Assembly: GCA_046734315.1 (NCBI GenBank)
Contig: JBKPQY010000163.1
Coordinates: forward strand, 1-25,526
DNA from: DASXRA01 sp046734315
GTDB taxonomy: Bacteria > Actinomycetota > Actinomycetes > Mycobacteriales > Jatrophihabitantaceae
DNA: 25,526 nt
Reading direction: 5' to 3'
Notes under the pieces: generated by a model
The model's input: only the letters and a program-made list of their open reading frames with translations
Told to the model about the DNA's origin: nothing
The model's database searches: none
In this document: positions 16,986 to 25,438 of the stretch, in pieces
Position numbering within the stretch: position 1 is the stretch's first letter
Layout of the letters: every line of letters begins with the position of its first letter
Made by a program: the position numbers and the translations under genes

Positions 16986-17503
16986 GGCCGCGAGGACCGT
17001 AGTAGCCGCAGCCGGCGTGCGCCGATCGCCACGATTCCGAGCAGCGCCGCGAGCAGCGCGGCGGGCGCGATGAACGGCGTCCACGAGGACCTCGACTGCG
17101 CGACGCTCTGGGCGGTCACCACCACCGACGCGTTGCGTGGATCGACCACGGCTGCGACAACGTCGCCGGTCGCGCGCAACACCGAACTGCCGCCCAGCAC
17201 CGCCTCGTGCTGGTCACCGGCCAGCGTGAACACCGCCCGGCAGGTATAGCCGATCGTGGTGATTCCGGTGCCCGATGCCTGCCCGACGCAGCGTGTCACC
17301 GTCGCCTCGACCGGCACGCCCGCGCGGCGCAGCCGACTCGTCCGCGACTGCGCGTCGATCGCGGAGACGGTCAGCACGATGACGAGGAACACCAGCGTGG
17401 CGACACCCAGGCCGGCTGTCGCCCAGGCGATGCGACGCGGGCTGACGGGCACGCCGGTCGCTCCGCGGACATACGAACTCGCCACGCCTGAAGGATCGGC
17501 CAC
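16982..17503 (-). CDS. Two-helix membrane protein, DUF3592-like
   Basis: A 173-aa protein with one helix near 25-49, an extracytoplasmic beta-rich domain (about 55-135: AGVPVEATVTRCVG, TCRAVFTLAGDQHEAVLGGSS, GDVVAAVVDPRNASVVV) and a second helix near 143-162. It ends in a basic tail. The layout, including the VDPRNAS strand, resembles DUF3592-type proteins; function is unknown. The GTG at 17503 has no good ribosome site. GTG 17485, preceded by GATCCT and six bases, is an alternative leaderless start. It lies upstream of amtB in the same direction and is divergent from the ABC exporter. Two cysteines (72 and 88) sit in the outer domain. Confidence 0.7.
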   Translation of the reverse strand: MADPSGVASSYVRGATGVPVSPRRIAWATAGLGVATLVFLVIVLTVSAIDAQSRTSRLRRAGVPVEATVTRCVGQASGTGITTIGYTCRAVFTLAGDQHEAVLGGSSVLRATGDVVAAVVDPRNASVVVTAQSVAQSRSSWTPFIAPAALLAALLGIVAIGARRLRLLRSSRP

Positions 17504-17564
17504 GGGGCAGCCGGGCGCAAACGACGGGCGGCAAAACCCGATGGGGGGTGTCGGGAGCGGACGT

Positions 17565-17570
17565 TAACCT
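17565..17570 (+). promoter_or_regulatory. Candidate -10 box for the leaderless ABC exporter mRNA
   Basis: TAACCT is followed by seven bases and GTG 17578. No ribosome site precedes this GTG. The spacing supports GTG 17578 rather than the upstream in-frame GTG 17548. Confidence 0.5.
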
Positions 17571-17577
17571 CGCAGTC

Positions 17578-18502
<925 letters not shown>

Positions 18503-18510
<8 letters not shown>

Positions 18511-19279
18511 CGCGCTGGCGCGACAGTACGACTACTGGGCGACGGCCTACCGCCGCACCTGGAAGGGCAGCGTCATCTCCAGCTTCCTGATGCCGCTGCT
18601 GTATCTCGCCGCGATGGGGGTGGGCCTCGGTCATTTCGTCGACCGCAATGCCGGGGCCGGTGCGCTCGGTGGCGTCTCATACCTCGCCTACATCGCCCCC
18701 GGACTGCTCGCTGCGACCGCGATGCAGACGGCGGTGGGCGAGTCGACCTACCCGATCATGGGCAAGATCAAGTGGAATTTCGTCTTCCACGCCATGGCTG
18801 CAACCCCTTTGCGGATACGGGACATTGTCGCGGGCCAGCTCGGCTTCATCGCGTTCCGGGTCACGACCACCTGCGCCGTGTTCCTCGGCGTGATCGCCGC
18901 ATTCGGCGCGATCCAATCACCGCTCGGCGTGTTCTGCCTCGTCGTCGAACCCCTGGTCGGGCTGGCATTCGCGGCACCGGTATTCGCGATCGCGTCCCGG
19001 CTGGAGAGCGACGCCGGCTTCGCGATGATCTTCCGCTTCGGCGTCATCCCGATGTTCCTGTTCTCCGGCGCCTTCTTCCCCGTGACGCAGCTGCCTGACG
19101 GTATCGAGTGGCTGGCATACGTCACGCCGTTGTGGCACGGCGTCATGATGTCGCGCGATCTCAGCCTCGGCGTGGCTGCGCTGTGGCCGACCCTCGGCCA
19201 CGCGGCATACCTGCTGGTATGGATCGGCGCCGGGACGTGGCTGACCGTGCGCGGCCTGACGAAGCGGTTGGTGCGATGA
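18503..19279 (+). CDS. ABC-2 type exporter permease (first)
   Basis: A 258-aa membrane protein with about six helices, of the ABC-2 (NodJ/DrrB-like) family. It starts ARQYDYWATAYRRTWKGSVISSFLMPLLYLAAMGVGLG and has the family's late segment FRFGVIPMFLFSGAFFPVTQLPDGIEWLAYVTPLWHGV. The TTG start lies within the end of the ATPase gene (8-base overlap), and the stop overlaps the next ATG (ATGA). Together with the second permease it would form a heterodimeric channel. The exported compound is unknown; a lipid-linked or hydrophobic metabolite is typical for such systems, but this is inference. Confidence 0.9.
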
Positions 19280-20079
19280 CCGGGGTCGTCGTCCGGGTCA
19301 CGCCGCTGCCGCTCGTCCGCTCCGCCGGTTGGCGCATGATCGAGCGGAACTTCCTCGCCTACCGCAGGGCGTGGATCTTCTTCGTATCCGGCTTCTTCGA
19401 GCCGGTGTTCTATCTGCTGTCGATCGGCATCGGCGTCGGCAAGCTGGTCGGGGACTTCACCCTTGCCGATGGCACCGTCGTCACGTACGCGCAGTTCGTC
19501 GCGCCGGCGATGCTCGCCACATCAGCGATGAACGGAGCCATCTTCGACGCGACGTTCAACATCTACTTCAAGATGAAATTCCTGCACCTCTACGATGCGG
19601 TGCTGGCCACGCCGATGCGGCCGTGGGACATCGCCACCGGCGAGGTGGGCTGGGCGCTGCTGCGCGGAGCGTCGTATTCGCTGGTGTTCCTGATCGTGAT
19701 GTCCGGACTCGGTCTGGTGGTGTCATGGTGGGCGGTGCTCGCCTTCCCGGTCGCCGTTCTGATCAGCTTCGCGTTCGCCGCGGCGGGCATGGCGTGCACC
19801 ACGTGGATGCGCTCGTGGCAGGACTTCGAGTTCATCCAGTTGGCGATCTTGCCGATGTTCCTGTTCTCAGCGACCTTCTACCCGCTGTCGGTCTATAACG
19901 ACGCGGTGCAGTGGCTGGTACGTATCACGCCGCTCTACCAGGGCGTCAACCTGCTGCGCGGGCTGACCCTGGGTAGCCTTACCTCGTCGATGCTCGTATC
20001 GCTCGCCTACCTGGTCGTCCTCGGCGGCGTCGGCATGTACATCGCGTCACGCCGCCTCGGTCAGCTGCTGCTGAAGTGA
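19276..20079 (+). CDS. ABC-2 type exporter permease (second)
   Basis: A 267-aa permease related to the preceding one: RMIERNFLAYRRAWIFFVSGFFEPVFYLLSIGIGVG at the N terminus and QLAILPMFLFSATFYPLSVYNDAVQWLVRITPLYQGVNLLRGL near the end, with about six helices. The ATG overlaps the stop of the first permease (ATGA, 19276-19279), so ATPase, permease 1 and permease 2 are one translationally linked operon. The gene ends 31 bases before dnaG, which has its own promoter-like element in that gap. The open frame extends upstream, but that part overlaps permease 1 and is not coding. Confidence 0.9.
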   Translation: MTGVVVRVTPLPLVRSAGWRMIERNFLAYRRAWIFFVSGFFEPVFYLLSIGIGVGKLVGDFTLADGTVVTYAQFVAPAMLATSAMNGAIFDATFNIYFKMKFLHLYDAVLATPMRPWDIATGEVGWALLRGASYSLVFLIVMSGLGLVVSWWAVLAFPVAVLISFAFAAAGMACTTWMRSWQDFEFIQLAILPMFLFSATFYPLSVYNDAVQWLVRITPLYQGVNLLRGLTLGSLTSSMLVSLAYLVVLGGVGMYIASRRLGQLLLK

Positions 20080-20097
20080 CTCGTCCGCCGAGCGGCC

Positions 20098-20103
20098 TAG
20101 ACT
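20098..20103 (+). promoter_or_regulatory. Candidate -10 box for a leaderless dnaG mRNA
   Basis: TAGACT is followed by seven bases and GTG 20111, with no ribosome site. It gives dnaG a promoter separate from the ABC operon. Confidence 0.5.
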
Positions 20104-20110
20104 CTGGTTC

Positions 20111-21964
20111 GTGGCGGGGCGTATCCGGGACGAGGACATCGCCGCGGTCCGCGAGAAGTCGCCTATCGCCGACGTGATCGGCGAGCACGTGCAGCTGCGC
20201 AATGCCGGCGGGGGCAACCTCAAGGGGCTGTGCCCGTTCCACGACGAGAAGTCGCCGTCGCTGTCGGTGTCGCCGGCCAAGGGTTTGTTCCATTGTTTCG
20301 GCTGCGGCGCCGGCGGGGACGTGATCCGGTTCGTCGAGCGCATCGAAAACCTGAGCTTCACCGAGGCGGCCGAGTGGCTGGCTGCCCGGGCAGGTATCCA
20401 GCTGCGTTACGTCGACGGCGGCCCGGGCCCTGCGCGGCAGCCAGGGCAGCGAGCCCGGCTCATCGAGGCGCACCGGGTGGCCGCCGAGTTCTACGTCGAG
20501 CAGCTGCGAAGCCCCGAGGCGCGCCCGGCCCGGGAATACCTCATGGAGCGGGGGTTCGCCGACGACGTCGCGGTGCGCTACGGCTGCGGATACGCCCCTT
20601 CCGGGTGGGACGCGCTCACGAAACACCTGCTGGCGCGCCGGTTCACGCCGGCGGAGCTGACTACGGCGGGCCTGTCCCGGCAGTCCACCCGCGGCTCGCT
20701 CATCGACCGCTTCCATCGGCGTCTGCTCTGGCCGATCCGCGACATCGGCGGCGACGTCGTCGGCTTCGGCGCTCGCCGCCTGTTCGACGACGACCCGGTT
20801 GACGCCAAGTACCTGAACACCCCGGAGTCGCCCATCTACAAGAAGAGCCAGCTGCTCTACGGCGTCGACCTGGCCAAGCGCGAGATTGCCCGCCAGCACC
20901 GTGCCGTTGTAGTCGAGGGCTACACGGACGTCATGGCCTGCCACCTCGCCGGTGTGACGACTGCAGTGGCGACCTGCGGTACGGCCTTCGGCGCCGAGCA
21001 CATCGCGATCCTGCGCCGGCTGCTCATGGACTCCGACGCGTTCACCGGCGAGGTGATCTTCACCTTCGACGGGGACGCGGCGGGCCTGAAGGCCGCCGAG
21101 CGAGCGTTCGGCGAGGACCAGAAGTTCATGGCGCAGACATTCGTCGCCATCGAGCCGAACGGCCTCGACCCGTGCGAGCTGCGCCAGAAGGCCGGTGACA
21201 CGGCGGTGAGCGACCTGGTGGCGCGGCGCGTGCCGCTCGTCGAGTTCGTGCTGCGCTCGACCGCCAACCGCTTCAACCTCGACACCGCCGAGGGACGATC
21301 CGCGGCCCTCGACCGCGGTGTGCCCATCGTCGCGCGGATCAAGGACCGCGGCCTGCTTGAGCAGTACTCGCAGCTGCTGGCCCGGATGGTCGGCGTCGAC
21401 GACCCGGACCGCGTTCTTTCTCGGGTACGCGGCATCGTCCGCTCCGGTGGACGCCCCGAGCCGCCACCACGCCGTGCGGCGCCGCCACCAATCGACGAGG
21501 CCGTCGCCTCGGTCGAGCGTGAGGCGCTCAAGGTCGCGATGCAGCTGCCGGCGGTTGCCGGTCCGGCGTTCGACGCACTGCCCGACGCCGCGTTCGTGGT
21601 GCCGGTGCACGTCACGCTGCGCCAGGGCATCGCCGCGGCCGGCGGCACGGCCAGCGCGGTCAGTGGGCCGGCATGGGCCGGCGCCGTCGAGGACCAGCTG
21701 CCTGACCTGGAGGCGCGCAGCCTCGTTCATGCGCTGGCGGTCGAGCCGCTGCACACGAACCTGCAGCCCGAGCGATACGCCGACATCGTGCTGGCGCGAC
21801 TCCAGGAGATTCTGGTGTCCCGGCAGGTGGCAGCGCTCAAGTCGCGCGTGCAACGCATCAATCCGGAGGATCAGCCCGAGGAGCACGCCCGGTTGTCCGG
21901 TGAGCTGTTCGCACTCGAGATGCACCGGATAAGGCTGCGCGAACGGGCGAGCGGCGGCGAATGA
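20111..21964 (+). CDS. dnaG: DNA primase
   Basis: DnaG lays RNA primers at the replication fork. The 617-aa protein has the N-terminal zinc ribbon: Cys41 and His44 in CPFHDEKSPS, Cys62 and Cys65 in HCFGCGAGGD. The RNA polymerase core has the basic YLNTPESPIYKKSQLLYG segment, and the TOPRIM site is VVVEGYTDVMA (Glu269) and FTFDGDAAG (Asp320, Asp322). A Pro-rich linker at about 445-460 leads to a C-terminal helicase-interaction domain. Length is close to other actinobacterial primases. GTG 20111 is preferred for the leaderless layout. The stop overlaps the next ATG (ATGA). Confidence 0.96.
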   Translation: MAGRIRDEDIAAVREKSPIADVIGEHVQLRNAGGGNLKGLCPFHDEKSPSLSVSPAKGLFHCFGCGAGGDVIRFVERIENLSFTEAAEWLAARAGIQLRYVDGGPGPARQPGQRARLIEAHRVAAEFYVEQLRSPEARPAREYLMERGFADDVAVRYGCGYAPSGWDALTKHLLARRFTPAELTTAGLSRQSTRGSLIDRFHRRLLWPIRDIGGDVVGFGARRLFDDDPVDAKYLNTPESPIYKKSQLLYGVDLAKREIARQHRAVVVEGYTDVMACHLAGVTTAVATCGTAFGAEHIAILRRLLMDSDAFTGEVIFTFDGDAAGLKAAERAFGEDQKFMAQTFVAIEPNGLDPCELRQKAGDTAVSDLVARRVPLVEFVLRSTANRFNLDTAEGRSAALDRGVPIVARIKDRGLLEQYSQLLARMVGVDDPDRVLSRVRGIVRSGGRPEPPPRRAAPPPIDEAVASVEREALKVAMQLPAVAGPAFDALPDAAFVVPVHVTLRQGIAAAGGTASAVSGPAWAGAVEDQLPDLEARSLVHALAVEPLHTNLQPERYADIVLARLQEILVSRQVAALKSRVQRINPEDQPEEHARLSGELFALEMHRIRLRERASGGE

Positions 21965-22467
21965 TCTTTCGGCGGCGGGAGCGCCCGCCGGGTGAGCTCG
22001 TCGCGGGGCTGGATCGCGACGAGCGCATCGTGTCTTGGGCGGACACGGATGCCGCTGTCGTTGCGGCGACCAACCGCGGCTTGTGGGTGCCCGGGTACCG
22101 ACGGATCGGTTGGGAGCTTGTCGACAAGGCGGTGTGGCGTGACGGCGTGCTGACCGTGACGGAGGCCGAGCTCCTGGACGACCTGCTGCTGCGGGATCTC
22201 CCGTCGATACACCTCCGGCTCACCGTCGCGCGCGACCTGCCACCGACCGTTCGTCGCAGGGTCGAGGCCAGCGTCGTCCGCTCGGAGGTGTATCCGGTTG
22301 CCGGGGGAGCGGCACGGTTCGTCGCCCGGCGAGTGCCCGGCCGTGACGGGGTCAGCTGGTGGGCCCGCCTTGAGCTCGGCACCCGGGACAGCGAGCAGAC
22401 GCGTACCTCGGTACGGGCCCGGCGCGACCAACTCGCTGCCCAGTGGGCGCAGGCTCAGCCGCGGTAG
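21961..22467 (+). CDS. Conserved hypothetical protein coupled to dnaG
   Basis: A 168-aa soluble protein starting at ATG 21961, overlapping the dnaG stop. The N-terminal part (GELVAGLDRDERIVSWADTDAAVVAATNRGLWVPGYRRIGWELVDKAVWRDGVLTVTEAE) alternates short strands in a way that resembles bacterial PH-like (GRAM/bPH) domains. The C-terminal half is Arg-rich with long helices (PTVRRRVEASVV, RTSVRARRDQLAAQWAQ). I do not know a function. Its coupling to dnaG suggests co-expression with primase. Its last 13 bases overlap the convergent YtxH-like gene. The PH-like idea is pattern-based and weak. Confidence 0.75.
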   Translation: MIFRRRERPPGELVAGLDRDERIVSWADTDAAVVAATNRGLWVPGYRRIGWELVDKAVWRDGVLTVTEAELLDDLLLRDLPSIHLRLTVARDLPPTVRRRVEASVVRSEVYPVAGGAARFVARRVPGRDGVSWWARLELGTRDSEQTRTSVRARRDQLAAQWAQAQPR

Positions 22468-22694
22468 CCGTTGCTCGGTGCTTGCTCGCTTGCCTGCCGC
22501 TTGGTGTGCATCACATCCCTTGCGCGATGCCGGAGATCGTCGACCTGGGCCTGCAACACGCCCGCCGTGGACTGGACGGTCTGGCTGCCGGCAACCTTGC
22601 GGGCGAGGCTGACGAACTGCTCGTAGCGCTCGCGCCCGGCGCGGGCCCCGAGTACGTAGCCGATGGCGGCGCCGACCAGCAGCGAGACCTTCAT
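22455..22694 (-). CDS. Small YtxH-like membrane-anchored protein
   Basis: A 79-aa protein: a short N-terminal glycine-rich membrane helix (KVSLLVGAAIGYVLGARAGRERYEQF, about 2-20) followed by a charged amphipathic or coiled-coil region (LARKVAGSQTVQSTAGVLQAQVDDLRHRA). This is the YtxH-like architecture common in actinobacteria, of unknown role, possibly stress-linked. ATG 22694 has a clear AGGAGGA (22699-22705) upstream. The minus-strand hexamer TAGGGT (22726-22731) is a candidate -10. The 3' end overlaps the convergent hypothetical gene by 13 bases. Confidence 0.8.
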   Translation of the reverse strand: MKVSLLVGAAIGYVLGARAGRERYEQFVSLARKVAGSQTVQSTAGVLQAQVDDLRHRARDVMHTKRQASEQAPSNGYRG

Positions 22695-22725
22695 CGCGTC
22701 CTCCTCGTTCGGCGGCTAGAAATTC

Positions 22726-22731
22726 ACCCTA
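22726..22731 (-). promoter_or_regulatory. Candidate -10 box of the YtxH-like gene
   Basis: TAGGGT on the minus strand, about 31 bases before the ATG. Unlike most promoters here, this would give a short leader containing a Shine-Dalgarno sequence. Confidence 0.4.
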
Positions 22732-22749
22732 ACCTGGCGAGCCACCACG

Positions 22750-22755
22750 TACGGT
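22750..22755 (+). promoter_or_regulatory. Candidate -10 box for the leaderless VOC gene
   Basis: TACGGT is followed by seven bases and GTG 22763. The upstream in-frame GTG at 22754 overlaps this hexamer, so 22763 is the better start. Confidence 0.5.
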
Positions 22756-22762
22756 GGGCCTG

Positions 22763-23221
22763 GTGACCGACTTTCGCCCGACGATCACTGCGCACATCGT
22801 TGTCCGGGGTGCCCGGCGAGCCGCCGAGTGGTACGCCGACGCGTTCGGTGCCGTTGAGGAGAACCGCATTGCGGTACCTGACGGGCGCTTCCTGGAAATC
22901 GCGCTGCGAATCGGCAATTCCCCGCTGATGCTCTGTGACGAGTTCCCGGAGATGGCAGTGCTGTCACCGCTTTCGGTCGGCGGGACCTACGGTGCCCTCC
23001 ACATCGCGACCGATGAGGTGGACGTGTTGTGGGCCCGGGCGCTGGCGGCCGGCGCCGAGGTGCACCAGCCGCTTCAGGACGCTTTCTGGGGTGAGCGCAC
23101 CGGCCAGGTCATCGATCCGTTCGGCCACCGGTGGGGCCTCTCGCAGCACCTGCGCGACGTCCCGCCGAGCGAGGTCGCCGCTGGGGTGGCCGCCATGTTC
23201 GGGGCCGCTCCACAGGATTGA
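22763..23221 (+). CDS. VOC (glyoxalase/PhnB-like) family protein
   Basis: A 152-aa protein of the vicinal oxygen chelate fold, PhnB-like subgroup: TITAHIVVRGARRAAEWYADAFGAVEENRI at the N terminus, a FLEIALRIGNSPLMLCDEFPE strand pair, VGGTYGALHIATDEVDVLWARALAAGAEV, then FWGERTGQVIDPFGHRWGLSQH, which is the usual signature end. Many PhnB-like members lack a full metal site, and no substrate can be assigned. It is transcribed alone, divergent from the YtxH-like gene, and lies just ahead of tRNA-Asn. Confidence 0.88.
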   Translation: MTDFRPTITAHIVVRGARRAAEWYADAFGAVEENRIAVPDGRFLEIALRIGNSPLMLCDEFPEMAVLSPLSVGGTYGALHIATDEVDVLWARALAAGAEVHQPLQDAFWGERTGQVIDPFGHRWGLSQHLRDVPPSEVAAGVAAMFGAAPQD

Positions 23222-23249
23222 CGAGACCACCCGTACGATGGGTTATCCT
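23218..23249 (+). promoter_or_regulatory. Possible tRNA-Asn promoter
   Basis: TTGACG (23218-23223), overlapping the VOC stop codon, is a good -35 match, and TATCCT (23244-23249) is a -10 candidate. The 20-base spacer is longer than the ideal 17, so the pairing is tentative. A start near 23256 would precede the mature tRNA by about 30 bases. Confidence 0.35.
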
Positions 23250-23286
23250 TGCTCGGCCGCGTCGCGGGCGTGCTCCGGGCGGGCGA

Positions 23287-23362
23287 TCCCCCGTAGCTCA
23301 ATTGGCAGAGCGTCCGGCTGTTAACCGGCAGGTTACTGGTTCGAGTCCAGTCGGGGGAGCCA
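23287..23362 (+). tRNA. tRNA-Asn (anticodon GTT), CCA encoded
   Basis: A full cloverleaf is visible: acceptor TCCCCCG pairs with CGGGGGA, D-stem GCTC/GAGC, anticodon loop CTGTTAA with GTT at positions 34-36, and T-arm ACTGG-TTCGAGT-CCAGT. Discriminator G and a genomic CCA (23360-23362) follow. The mature body is 73 bases plus CCA. The top pair of the anticodon stem is a T27/C43 mismatch, the other four pairs being intact. Such tRNA 3' ends often serve as integration sites, but no second copy of the 3' end is present in this window. Confidence 0.97.
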
Positions 23363-23433
23363 CCTCCAGGCCAGTAATTCCGGGCCCTCCAGCAATCAGC
23401 AAGATCGAGGTTGTTGAGCTCTGGCGCACGGTG

Positions 23434-23446
23434 TCATTGACAATGA
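23434..23446. promoter_or_regulatory. Perfect palindrome TCATTG-A-CAATGA, Fur/Zur-box-like
   Basis: A 6-1-6 perfect inverted repeat, AT-rich in a GC-rich setting, between tRNA-Asn and the 3' end of the CcdA-like gene. The 1-base-centred, AT-rich form recalls Fur-family (Fur, Zur) operators. No start codon lies close downstream on either strand, so it may be a relic. The symmetry is seen; the regulator is a guess. Confidence 0.35.
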
Positions 23447-23496
23447 TCCCGGGGGCGCTTCCGCGTCATTGCGTAATTGCAGGTACGCGGGCTCTG

Positions 23497-24489
23497 CTAC
23501 GGCTGTTGTGTCGGGCGTTCGTTTCGCTGCGGTGTCGGGTCGACGGTGGACGCTGCGGTGTCATCGTCGGCGGCGCCGCCGGCGCGGCTGCATTGCGGCT
23601 CCGCGGTCACCTGGGTGCTGGTAGTCGCTGAGGCGCCGGTGCGGAACCGATGCCGCAGGTGTGCAGCGATGGCGCCGAGCGCAGTGAGGATGATCAACGT
23701 CAGGGCGGCGGCTGCGACAGTGCCGGTGTGGGCTTGCAGCCAGGTGGTGGTGGTCGCGGACCACTGGTCGATAGCGGCAAGGCCATGTCCTGTGGGGCTT
23801 TGACCAGTGACGGCGGGCCACCAGTAGGTGGCGACGTAAACGCCGGTGAGTAGGAGCAGTGTGGCGGCAAACCGGGCCTGGTGGCGGGCTATTACTCGCG
23901 CCCAGCGGAATAGGGCGCTGCCGGCGAGGGCGGCCGCGGCGGAGAGCACCAGCAGCAGGGCGATCGAGCCGCTGGCGTAGGCGGCGAACACGGCGACCTG
24001 CCCGCCGATGGTCGTACTGGCTTGGGCTTGGGTGATCACGGCAAGCAGCACGGCGATGGTGCAGGCCAGTGACGCGGCTGCGTAGCCGACGCCGAACAGC
24101 GCCCAGCGACCGGGGCTTGTCATGGCACCGCCGGTCCGGGGCGTGATAGCGGGCAGGTGCAGCCGCACGCGCGGCTCGTACCGGGCGAGCCCGGCGAGGC
24201 CGAGCAGCGCGAGCAGGACGCCTACGGTGAACCCGAGCCAGGGCGCGGCCCGGATGAGCTGTTGCGCGCCGGCGCTGATCGCCAGGCCGGCTGTGGACAG
24301 GGTGATTGCGAACCCGGCGGCAAGCGCCGCCCCGGCGGCCAGGGACTGCAAGAGCCGCTGGGGGAGGGCTGCATCGGGCCGGGCGGTCGCGGTGTGGGTG
24401 AGGTAGGCGGGCAGCAGGGCGAACCCGCACGGGTTGACCGGTGCGAGCAGGCCGGCTGTGAACGCGAGGGTGAGCAGGGTGTTGGTCAC
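23497..24489 (-). CDS. CcdA/DsbD-like membrane thiol-disulfide electron carrier
   Basis: A 330-aa membrane protein of the CcdA/DsbD transmembrane family, which passes reducing equivalents from cytosolic thioredoxin to thiol proteins outside. The two family cysteines are in place: Cys21 in APVNPCGFALLPAYL and Cys143 in GYAAASLACTIAVLLAV. About six to seven helices precede a long polar tail (about 275-330) unusual for the family's core. The GTG start overlaps the stop of the thioredoxin-like gene (GTGA), so they form one unit. It could reduce the neighbouring lipoprotein, support cytochrome c maturation, or serve metal or oxidative stress; the last is inference. Confidence 0.85.
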   Translation of the reverse strand: MTNTLLTLAFTAGLLAPVNPCGFALLPAYLTHTATARPDAALPQRLLQSLAAGAALAAGFAITLSTAGLAISAGAQQLIRAAPWLGFTVGVLLALLGLAGLARYEPRVRLHLPAITPRTGGAMTSPGRWALFGVGYAAASLACTIAVLLAVITQAQASTTIGGQVAVFAAYASGSIALLLVLSAAAALAGSALFRWARVIARHQARFAATLLLLTGVYVATYWWPAVTGQSPTGHGLAAIDQWSATTTTWLQAHTGTVAAAALTLIILTALGAIAAHLRHRFRTGASATTSTQVTAEPQCSRAGGAADDDTAASTVDPTPQRNERPTQQP

Positions 24490-25061
24490 GACGCGGCGTC
24501 GACCGCGGCCACGATCTTGGCCTGGCTCGGGTTGACCGCGCGGAACGTGACGTGGCCCGTCGAGTCAACCACTAGCACCGTGCTCAGGGCGGTGACCTGG
24601 TACATGCCGGAGAGAACGGCCTTCTGGTCGACGACCGTCGGCAGGCCGTCGGCGCCGACCGAGTGCAGGAAGTCGGCAACTGCCTCACTGGACGCGCCGC
24701 GGTCCATATCGACTCCGAGGAAGCGGGCCTTTGTCGTGGCGAGGTGGGCGGCCCGCGCCGTGGCGTTGGTGGCGGATTCGACCTGGGCAAGCGTCCGGGC
24801 GACGTCCGCGCAGTCGGCGCAGGTGATCGACAAGAACACCAGCACGCTCGGTCTGTTGCTCGGCACCCGCACCGCCGCGCCGTCGATTGTCGTCAACGAC
24901 GCCTGCGTGGCGGCTTCATCTCGAGGGCTGGACGCTGCGCTGCGTGCGCTGCTAGCCGTGTTGGCGCTGCACGCTGGACAGCACGAGACGATCAATAGCG
25001 CGGCGGCAATCGCGGCCAGCCCGCCACGCGGCCCGGCGGGCGGACGCCGTCCGCGGGTCAT
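24486..25061 (-). CDS. Thioredoxin-like (TlpA-type) lipoprotein
   Basis: A 191-aa protein with an Arg-rich N terminus, a hydrophobic segment and a lipobox-like IVSC (Cys27) followed by further cysteines (CCPAC). This suggests export and lipid anchoring. The mature part has a thioredoxin fold: PSVLVFLSITCADCADVARTLAQV with a CADC redox motif at 81-84, then FLGVDMDRG, VGADGLPTVVD (cis-Pro region) and STVLVVDSTGHVTFRAVN. The CcdA-like carrier follows with overlapping stop and start, so this is the probable electron acceptor. The ATG at 25061 has a GGAGG-like site (AGCGGAGG) a few bases upstream. Confidence 0.82.
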   Translation of the reverse strand: MTRGRRPPAGPRGGLAAIAAALLIVSCCPACSANTASSARSAASSPRDEAATQASLTTIDGAAVRVPSNRPSVLVFLSITCADCADVARTLAQVESATNATARAAHLATTKARFLGVDMDRGASSEAVADFLHSVGADGLPTVVDQKAVLSGMYQVTALSTVLVVDSTGHVTFRAVNPSQAKIVAAVDAAS

Positions 25062-25084
25062 CGCGGCCTCCGCTCAACGGCGAG

Positions 25085-25256
25085 TGGCGCGGGCGCGCGA
25101 TCTGCGTTCCGGCCAGGCGCGCAGCGGCACAACGCGCGGCCAGAAACCGGGCCAGCATCACCAGCTCGACGACCCGGGGGTCGGCGAGCCTGGTAGTGCG
25201 CGATCCGGCCAGCGCGAAATTGAGCCATCCGGGCCGGGCTCACGTCATCAGTGTCC
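25085..25256 (-). pseudogene. Possible decayed ArsR/SmtB-type regulator, 3' remnant
   Basis: Minus-strand frames spell AGRIAHY, then after a one-base shift near 25194 RLADPRVVELVMLARFLAARCAAARLAG. That resembles the end of ArsR/SmtB repressors, which run G-R-x-x-x-Y-R-L-A-D-P-R-V-x-E-L-V and a final helix. Neither frame alone gives a credible protein, and no recognition helix is visible upstream, so it would be a truncated, frameshifted relic just ahead of the thioredoxin-like gene. This is a judgement from a short match and may be chance. Confidence 0.33.
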
Positions 25257-25438
25257 ACCCGGGCACCGCTGCCCACCAGCCGATTGGGCATTACCGAATC
25301 CCCCGCGGCTCCGACGACGTCCAGAGAAACGACACGATCCGGCCCGCGAAGGCCACCGCGTACCGCACATCGAATCTAGACGTCCGCGGCGCGCGGTTGA
25401 TTGCAATCACTGCGACAATCGAGACGTCTGGAGCGGGT
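25257..25438. other. Intergenic region left of the sigma-factor start
   Basis: No convincing gene. Short minus-strand frames here lack any family motif. It contains a perfect 12-base palindrome, TGATTGCAATCA (25398-25409), about 30 bases before ATG 25439, which could be an operator for the rightward gene or for the leftward redox pair. Confidence 0.4.

Noticed and set aside
19979..21925. 648-codon open frame on the minus strand
   Set aside because: Antisense to dnaG, Arg/His/Asp-rich with no family motif. High GC keeps antisense frames open; dnaG on the plus strand has every catalytic motif.
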